Below, piece after piece: positions 55,042 to 64,000 of a stretch of DNA of 64,000 nucleotides (its first letter is position 1; every line of letters starts with the position of its first letter). Where the stretch lies: positions 1 through 64,000 of the forward strand of contig JANQRC010000020.1 of NCBI GenBank assembly GCA_028284745.1. Reading direction: 5' to 3'. The DNA is from Flavobacteriaceae bacterium. Lineage in GTDB: Bacteria > Bacteroidota > Bacteroidia > Flavobacteriales > Flavobacteriaceae. The notes under the pieces were generated by a model. The model saw only the letters and a list, made by a program, of their open reading frames with translations. It was not told where the DNA came from and searched no databases. Both the position numbers and the translations under genes were made by a program.

Positions 55042-56077
55042 GTTGTACAAAACCATATTGACTTTTTTTGTTGTCTTAACAATGGGTTGCTCCCAAAAAC
55101 AACTCATTGTTAATAAACCCATATTTACAGATCCTAATTATGGCGGTTCATGCGACCCAGAAATAGTTTATAACTCAGTAAAACAAAAGTATTACATATA
55201 TTATACAGCAAGACGCAGTGATAAAGAAAATACATTTTTACAGACCCCTATTGGTGTAGCGTCTTCCAAAAACCTTATCGATTGGGATTTTGAAGGTTAC
55301 TGTAGCTTTGATGGTAAACATAACAACAAAGATGCCAGTGCTACATTTTGGGCACCTGCAATTATTTCGGAAAAGGATAGTTTGCACATGTTTGTTACCT
55401 ATAAATCAGATACTTTAATTACTAGGGGTAATTGGGGTGGTCCTGGATTTATAGTGCATTATTCTACAGCTAAAAGCGATCCTATAAATGGCTGGAAAAA
55501 AACAACAGTAATGCATGATAGTACTTTTACTACCTTAGATGCCTCTGTATATTGGGTAGATGATATTGCGCATTTGTGGTTTATGAGTAGGCCACTAAAT
55601 GGAAAAAAAGCCAGATATACTTTAGCGCATAAAACCACTAAAAACTTTAAAAATTGGACGGCTATTGAGCAAGATCTGGGAGAGGTTTACAATAAAGAGA
55701 TTACAGGCATTACATACGAAGAAGCTCCGTATATATTTCAGTGGAAAAAACAGTTTTGGCTCATTACAGATCCACATAAATGCTTTGCGGTGTACAATAG
55801 TAAAGATGCTACCAATTGGAAATTTAAAGGTTATATTTTAAAAGAACCTGGAACAGGTAAAATGGATACTGCCCGCGGTAGGCATGGTAGTGTTTTAGTT
55901 GATGAAAATGATAGGGCTTTTTTATTCTATCATGTTGAATATAACAGAGAATATGGTAAAGTATCTATTATTAAGCAGCCTTTAAAAAACAGGAAAAGTG
56001 CATTGCAAATGGTAGAGCTTAAGTTGGAAAATGAAAACATAGTGGCTGATAGGGATAGTGAAGTAGTAATGTATTGA
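55010..56077 (+). CDS. Five-bladed propeller glycoside hydrolase, GH43-like, lipoprotein
   Basis: 355 residues. Signal with lipobox (VVLTMGCSQK). The three acidic residues of the GH43/GH117 fold can be placed: GGSCDPEIVY (Asp49, base), TTLDASVYWVDD (Asp177, modulator) and TYEEAPYIFQWKKQFWLI (Glu238, acid). Repeating blade motifs KYYIYYTAR, LHMFVTYKSD, KQFWLITD and RAFLFYHVEY support a beta-propeller. Exact family is unclear. Start ATG 55010 gives a basic n-region; 55031 is possible. It overlaps the broken sulfatase by 32 bp. In this context (sulfatase, GH2) it probably removes a sugar from a galactan. Confidence 0.75.
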   Translation: MEIKKNYMPLELYKTILTFFVVLTMGCSQKQLIVNKPIFTDPNYGGSCDPEIVYNSVKQKYYIYYTARRSDKENTFLQTPIGVASSKNLIDWDFEGYCSFDGKHNNKDASATFWAPAIISEKDSLHMFVTYKSDTLITRGNWGGPGFIVHYSTAKSDPINGWKKTTVMHDSTFTTLDASVYWVDDIAHLWFMSRPLNGKKARYTLAHKTTKNFKNWTAIEQDLGEVYNKEITGITYEEAPYIFQWKKQFWLITDPHKCFAVYNSKDATNWKFKGYILKEPGTGKMDTARGRHGSVLVDENDRAFLFYHVEYNREYGKVSIIKQPLKNRKSALQMVELKLENENIVADRDSEVVMY

Positions 56078-56095
56078 ATTTTCCAATTCTTACCT

Positions 56096-57553
56096 TTATG
56101 GATTCACTAGCGTTATGTTCTCCATTTCAAAGTCAGCATCATAGCTTTCGTTCAAGGTTTTAGGTACAGGAGCTTGTGTTTTTTTACGCCAAGCTTTAAG
56201 TTTATTATATAGTTCCTTGGTTTTTAATGGGTTTGTTTCAACTAAATTCTTACGTTCTCCAATATCGTCTTTTAAATTATAGAGCTCTAGTCTGCCATCT
56301 TCAAAATACTCATGTAGTTTCCAATTTCCGGATATAATTACCGAACCAGGTCTTGTTCTAAATAAAGGGTCGCTAGCATCATCTTTTTTGGCATTATAAG
56401 CCTGTAAGTAAATAGGAAAATGAAAATATAAATCTCGTTTTAGTATGGTATCGTTTTTTAGAAGATGATTTAAATCTATTCCATCTAACTGTTTAGCCTT
56501 TAGCTTTGGCTTTGCAATGTTTTGTAAAGTTGGATAAATATCTAAGTTACTCACCATATTAGTATTTTGGCTTCCTGCTTCTATATGATTAGGCCACTTA
56601 ATAACTAAAGGAACTCTTATACCTCCTTCGTAATATGAACCTTTACCTGCTCGTAGTGGGTCCTGACCAGAGATGGCTCTAATACCACCATTATCGGATG
56701 TAAAAATAATGATGGTATTTTCTTCTAAACCTAGTTCTGATAATGAGTCTAAAAGCCTACCCACATTCTGGTCCATTGCGAAAACCATAGCTGCATATTC
56801 TGCGTTGCTTTGATTGCCTGAACTTTGTTTGTTTTCAAATTGTTTTACCAGTTTGGGTTTTCCCATTATAGGTGTATGTACGGTATAATATGGTAGATAA
56901 AGAAAAAATGTAGAATCTTTGTGCTTTGTTATAAAATGTATAGCTTCGTTTGTAAGCCTATCTGTTAGGTATTCACCATCTGGGCCATCATCAATATGGT
57001 CAATATTATAGGGGGAAAAGTAACCATTTTTTCCAGGATTGCCTTTGGAGCTTCCGCCCACATTAAAGTCAACACCTTGTTTGTTTGGATCATTGCCTAC
57101 ATGCCACTTACCAAAATTTGCTGTAATATATCCTGCAGACTTTAACATTTTTGGCAGTGTGTAAATAGTATCATTCAAATGTTTTGTATTGGTAGTAGGA
57201 ACAAGTTTGCGTGTTTTTTTATGTCCTCTATCGGAAGGACTTACGGTATATACACCATGTTTCGGTGTGTTAAGACCAGATATTAAACAAGCCCTACTTG
57301 GGGCGCAATTGGCTGCACCTGCATAAGCACGTGTAAAAGTCATGCCTCTTTTTGCCAGTGCATCTATATTTGGTGTTTCATAGTAGCTACTGCCCATAAA
57401 CCCCAAATCTTTCCAACCCAAGTCATCTATGTTTATTAGTACTATATTGGGTTTGGTTTGCTTTGTAACAGGTTTGTTTTCATTTTTACAACAGAGCAAA
57501 GACACTAAAACCGATAAAAAAAATACTTTAATGTAGCCGTTCTTATATATCAT
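56096..57553 (-). CDS. Arylsulfatase-type sulfatase (S1 family), exported
   Basis: 485 residues. Signal/lipoprotein region (LVSLLCCKNE). Metal site IDDLGWKDLG (Asp43, Asp44); formylglycine motif AANCAPSRACLISG with Cys83 as the modified residue and a complete C-x-P-x-R; FGKWHVGNDP, YLPYYTVHTPI, FTSDNGGI and GSYYEGGIRVPLVIKW complete the active site. Full length. Removes sulfate from a sulfated polysaccharide by context, since it lies 12 bp from a GH2 gene in the same direction and near a HTCS regulator. A separate FGly-generating enzyme is needed and is not in the window. Confidence 0.93.
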   Translation of the reverse strand: MIYKNGYIKVFFLSVLVSLLCCKNENKPVTKQTKPNIVLINIDDLGWKDLGFMGSSYYETPNIDALAKRGMTFTRAYAGAANCAPSRACLISGLNTPKHGVYTVSPSDRGHKKTRKLVPTTNTKHLNDTIYTLPKMLKSAGYITANFGKWHVGNDPNKQGVDFNVGGSSKGNPGKNGYFSPYNIDHIDDGPDGEYLTDRLTNEAIHFITKHKDSTFFLYLPYYTVHTPIMGKPKLVKQFENKQSSGNQSNAEYAAMVFAMDQNVGRLLDSLSELGLEENTIIIFTSDNGGIRAISGQDPLRAGKGSYYEGGIRVPLVIKWPNHIEAGSQNTNMVSNLDIYPTLQNIAKPKLKAKQLDGIDLNHLLKNDTILKRDLYFHFPIYLQAYNAKKDDASDPLFRTRPGSVIISGNWKLHEYFEDGRLELYNLKDDIGERKNLVETNPLKTKELYNKLKAWRKKTQAPVPKTLNESYDADFEMENITLVNP

Positions 57554-57565
57554 ACCTGTTTTACG

Positions 57566-60859
<3,294 letters not shown>

Positions 60860-60914
60860 TCAAATAGGTATTGTATATGTTTAAAAGGCTTATTTCAAGA
60901 AAAGGTAAAGTTGG

Positions 60915-63900
60915 TCATACTTCTTCCTTTTTTAAATATTCTGTAGGACTTACTCCATACTCCTTTTTAAAGCATTTACTAAAATACTTTTGATTGTTGA
61001 AACCTGTCATATGTGCTATCTCAGAAATATATAGCGTGTCTTGTTTGAGTAACTGCACAGCACGCTCTAAACGAATTTTTTTGATAAAATCAACAGGAGT
61101 TTCGCCAGTTATGGCTTGTAGTTTTCTGTAAAGACTTGCACGGCTCATCCCAACCTCAGACGCTAAATACTCAACACTTAATAAATCATCATCGATGTAA
61201 TTTTCAATAATAGCCACTAGTTTTCTTATTAGCTTTTCATCTCTAGATTCTATATCAACCTCTGATGGTTTTGCAGATATAATTCTGCTAAAGCGTTCTT
61301 TAAGGTTGCGTCTGGTAAAAAGTGTGTTTTTGATTTTCCAGCGAACAAATTCAAAGCTGAAGGGTTTTTCAATAAAATCGTATGCACCAATGCGCAAACA
61401 CTCGATTTTGGTTTCTTCTGAACCTTTTGCCGTAAGCATAAATACGGGAATATGGTTGATTTGCTTATTGGCCTTGATGCGTTTTAGCATAGAAATACCA
61501 TCTTCGATAGGCATTGAAATATCGCTTAATACTAATTTGGGTTTGTACTTTAACACCTTGTCGTATCCTTGTTTTCCGTTTTTGGCTGTAATTATTTTAA
61601 AATCCTTAGAGAGGCGTTCTGCAACCATGTTCAATAGTTCTTGATTGTCCTCAACAAGAAGCACCTTTGGTTTACCAGTAGTGTCAATTTGAGTAGATTC
61701 TTTTTCAATGGCAGATTTGGTAAAATCGTAACGTTCTATGTCATTTAACGTAATAACGTTTGGTTTTTGATTATTAGCGACAATTTCAGATTTGCTGTAA
61801 TCCTTTTTTCTTATGGGCAGATAGAATACAAATTCTGTAAGTTTAAATTCTTTACTTTTTACGTTAATAGAGCCTTTGTGCAGCTTAACGAGTTTGTGAA
61901 CAAGCTCCATGCCAACACCTGTTCCAGGCACTTGATTGGTTGGTACTTTTGAGGTTTGGTAAAACCTATTAAAAATCAAATTAATATCATTTTCAGAGAT
62001 CCCTATGCCTGTATCGCTTACTGTACACTTAATGTATTTTCCTTTACTTAGTGCTTTTGTGTATTTGTCATTTTGGGTTAGCTTTAGCTCTTCTAATGTT
62101 ACTTTAACTGTTCCGCTACGTGGAGTATATTTAAACGCATTAGATAATAGGTTAAAAAGTATTTTTTCTAAAATTTGTGCATCATACCAAGCTTCAATTG
62201 TATCATGCTTACAATCAAAGGTATAGATAACTTCATTTATTTTAGATAAATCATTAAAGGCACTTTTTATTTTATGTACATCGTTTACAATATTGTTTTT
62301 AGCTACTTTTAATTTAAACTTACCAACATCATGCTTGCGAATATCCATTATCTGATTAATAAGTTTGGTCATTCTTATGGCATTGTTATAAATGCGCTGT
62401 GCGGTTAAGGAGGTTATAGTGTGGTTTTTTTCACTAACCACTTTTTCTATGGCACCTTTTATTAAGGTGAGTGGAGTACGCAACTCATGCGATATATCGG
62501 TGAAAAATACCATACGCATTTTATGGTGCTCATTATCTTTTTGTCTGCTTACGGTCTCGGCAACTAGATTTTGTTTTAGATGGTACCACTTTCTTATCAA
62601 GTAAAACCCGAGAGCAATTAATATTATAGCTAATAAAAAGTACATTATAAATGCAGTATTACTTTTCCAAAAAGGCGGCTTTATATAAAAACTCATTTGT
62701 GTTGGGGTTTCATTCCAAACTCCAAAACTATTTGTACTTTTTACGTTAAATGTATAGTGGCCGGGTGGTAGGTTGTTGTAGTTTGCATTTCGGTTTGATG
62801 CATTGGTATGTATCCAATAATCGTTAACTCCTTCCAATTTGTAGGCATACAGGTTTTTGGTTGGGTTTGTTAGATCTAAAGATGAAAAATTAATGACAAT
62901 ATTGTTGTGGTAGTGCGGAAGATTTATAATCTTTTTGGTATATAAGGCGTTTTCTAAATTAGCATTTGTGACCTCCAGGTTTTCATCGTTGGCTTCATTG
63001 CCAAATATGGAAAAATCCGTTATAGCTGTAGTTGTCACTTGATCTGAGGTTTTGAACTTTTCCGGAGAAACCTGATAAAAGCCTCCAACCGTTCCAAAGA
63101 AGATACGATTGTTTAGTTTTGCATGACTGTTAAATGCAAACTGGCTTTGGCTTACTCCGTCATTGGCATCAAAATTTATAAAGGTATTTGTAGAAACATC
63201 TAAAAAGGATAGCCCGTTTTGAGTGCTTAACCAAATATTGCCATTATTGTCTTCTTCTATGCCCGCTATTGTGGTAGAGTGTAGGCCATCCGATTTGCTG
63301 AATGTGGTAAATCTATCATTAGAATAACTGTATCTATTAAGGCCACCACCACGAGTACCAATCCATATATGGCCATCTGTGGCTTCTTTGATGCTTAATA
63401 TTCCATTTGAAGTGATACCATTGACCTTTTTAGGTTTAAAGTGGTTTATTGCTTTTTCTCTGGTATCTATTCTAAATAAACCTGTACCACGAGTACCAAT
63501 CCATATATTTCCTTTTGAGTCTTTTTGCATAACAAAAACATTACTTTTTGAAAGCGTGCTTATTACTTTTTTTTCAAAATCTGATGTTGCTTTAGATTCT
63601 AGATTAATTACATCTACACCATTGCCCCAAAGGCCTACCCACAAGGAAGTACTGTCTAGAAGTACTATATCTTGAATAGATTTTTTATATGTTTTTAGTG
63701 TATCTAACAATGGAAAGGTTTTGTTTTGGCTATAGTTTTTTGTTTGGAAAAGCATTCTTCCGCTTCCAATGAATAGTTGTTTAGTTTTAGGGTTTTCTTT
63801 TATGAGTGTTACTTTGTTGTCTAACCTTAAAAAAACTTCTTTCTTATTGTTGCTGGTATTGAATCTGTAAATGTCTTGTCCATTAAATGTAGCTAATTGG

Positions 63901-64000
63901 TTGTTATCGTTCTCTGGAAAAATCAAATTAGCATATCTGTTTTCCACATCGTCTCCAAGCGTTTTGTAATCAAAAACTAAGGCTTTATCTATAAGTTTTA
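60915..64000 (-). CDS. Hybrid two-component system regulator (HTCS), 5' end outside window
   Basis: Frame open to the window end (reads KLIDKALVFDYKTLGDDV before the GTG that would otherwise be a start), so the N-terminus is missing. Visible about 1027 residues: Reg_prop blades (GNIWIGTRGTGLFRID, GHIWIGTRGGGLNRYS, GNIWLSTQNGLSFLD), Y_Y_Y domain (YAYKLEGVNDYWIHT), one transmembrane helix, HisKA with FFTDISHELRTPLTLIKG (phospho-His about 505), HATPase (NLLSNAFKYTP, SDTGIGI, PGTGVGMELV), receiver (VLLVEDNQELL; LVLSDISMPIEDG, Asp about 825) and an AraC-type DNA-binding end (EIAHMTGFNNQKYFSKCFKKEYG). Senses periplasmic oligosaccharide and activates the adjacent locus. Confidence 0.94.
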   Translation of the reverse strand, partial: KLIDKALVFDYKTLGDDVENRYANLIFPENDNNQLATFNGQDIYRFNTSNNKKEVFLRLDNKVTLIKENPKTKQLFIGSGRMLFQTKNYSQNKTFPLLDTLKTYKKSIQDIVLLDSTSLWVGLWGNGVDVINLESKATSDFEKKVISTLSKSNVFVMQKDSKGNIWIGTRGTGLFRIDTREKAINHFKPKKVNGITSNGILSIKEATDGHIWIGTRGGGLNRYSYSNDRFTTFSKSDGLHSTTIAGIEEDNNGNIWLSTQNGLSFLDVSTNTFINFDANDGVSQSQFAFNSHAKLNNRIFFGTVGGFYQVSPEKFKTSDQVTTTAITDFSIFGNEANDENLEVTNANLENALYTKKIINLPHYHNNIVINFSSLDLTNPTKNLYAYKLEGVNDYWIHTNASNRNANYNNLPPGHYTFNVKSTNSFGVWNETPTQMSFYIKPPFWKSNTAFIMYFLLAIILIALGFYLIRKWYHLKQNLVAETVSRQKDNEHHKMRMVFFTDISHELRTPLTLIKGAIEKVVSEKNHTITSLTAQRIYNNAIRMTKLINQIMDIRKHDVGKFKLKVAKNNIVNDVHKIKSAFNDLSKINEVIYTFDCKHDTIEAWYDAQILEKILFNLLSNAFKYTPRSGTVKVTLEELKLTQNDKYTKALSKGKYIKCTVSDTGIGISENDINLIFNRFYQTSKVPTNQVPGTGVGMELVHKLVKLHKGSINVKSKEFKLTEFVFYLPIRKKDYSKSEIVANNQKPNVITLNDIERYDFTKSAIEKESTQIDTTGKPKVLLVEDNQELLNMVAERLSKDFKIITAKNGKQGYDKVLKYKPKLVLSDISMPIEDGISMLKRIKANKQINHIPVFMLTAKGSEETKIECLRIGAYDFIEKPFSFEFVRWKIKNTLFTRRNLKERFSRIISAKPSEVDIESRDEKLIRKLVAIIENYIDDDLLSVEYLASEVGMSRASLYRKLQAITGETPVDFIKKIRLERAVQLLKQDTLYISEIAHMTGFNNQKYFSKCFKKEYGVSPTEYLKKEEV

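Overview
The window reads as a chromosomal segment of a member of the Flavobacteriaceae (Bacteroidetes), probably marine. The evidence is type IX secretion (T9SS) C-terminal sorting domains on four proteins, Oar- and BtuB-type TonB receptors, DUF4252/DUF5777/DUF6495 families, a canonical Bacteroidetes promoter (TTTG, 19 bp, TAnnTTTG) before the rpsF operon, few Shine-Dalgarno sequences, and at the right end a hybrid two-component regulator of the polysaccharide-utilisation type.

Positions 1-53900 are mostly core genome. 1-4160 holds the end of carB and a compact set of exported redox-type proteins (CxxCH lipoprotein, YceI-like, OB-fold, CxxCH sorting-domain protein, DUF5777 barrel). 4161-11560 holds a thioesterase, rmuC and a corrinoid uptake locus: a BtuFCD-like ABC operon divergent from a BtuB-like receptor that lies behind a clear cobalamin riboswitch. 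11600-33200 is housekeeping and accessory: S41 peptidase, an ECF sigma/putative anti-sigma/DUF4252 operon, purB, a sirtuin without zinc cysteines, small lipid- or ligand-binding proteins, a GH13 lipoprotein, a DEAD-box helicase, RdgB, bestrophin, RlmH, nadC, YihY, DUF2147 and priA. 33201-40400 holds a LytTR regulator, rpsF-rpsR-rplI, an Oar-like receptor, DUF6495 and hisS. 40487-53752 is a block of three very large secreted T9SS proteins on the minus strand: a 1819-residue multidomain adhesin-like protein and two tandem paralogous M14 carboxypeptidases.

At 53937-53978 lies the 3' half of a tRNA-Met gene with no 5' half. To its right the base composition becomes clearly AT-richer and the content changes: a NUMOD4-type endonuclease fragment, a broken sulfatase, a GH43-like hydrolase, an intact S1 sulfatase, a GH2 beta-galactosidase and a hybrid two-component regulator that runs off the window. 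I read this as the left end of a genomic island integrated at tRNA-Met and carrying a locus for a sulfated, galactose-containing polysaccharide. The far end is outside the window.

Other structure not explained by genes: dispersed GTCAC-type inverted repeats between genes, an element at about 25583-25625 that can fold as an H-type pseudoknot, a roughly 230 bp GC-rich cassette (62-70 percent GC counted by hand, against 40 percent nearby) coding one HYR-like repeat, and a near-identical 23 bp block about 77 bp upstream of both M14 genes.
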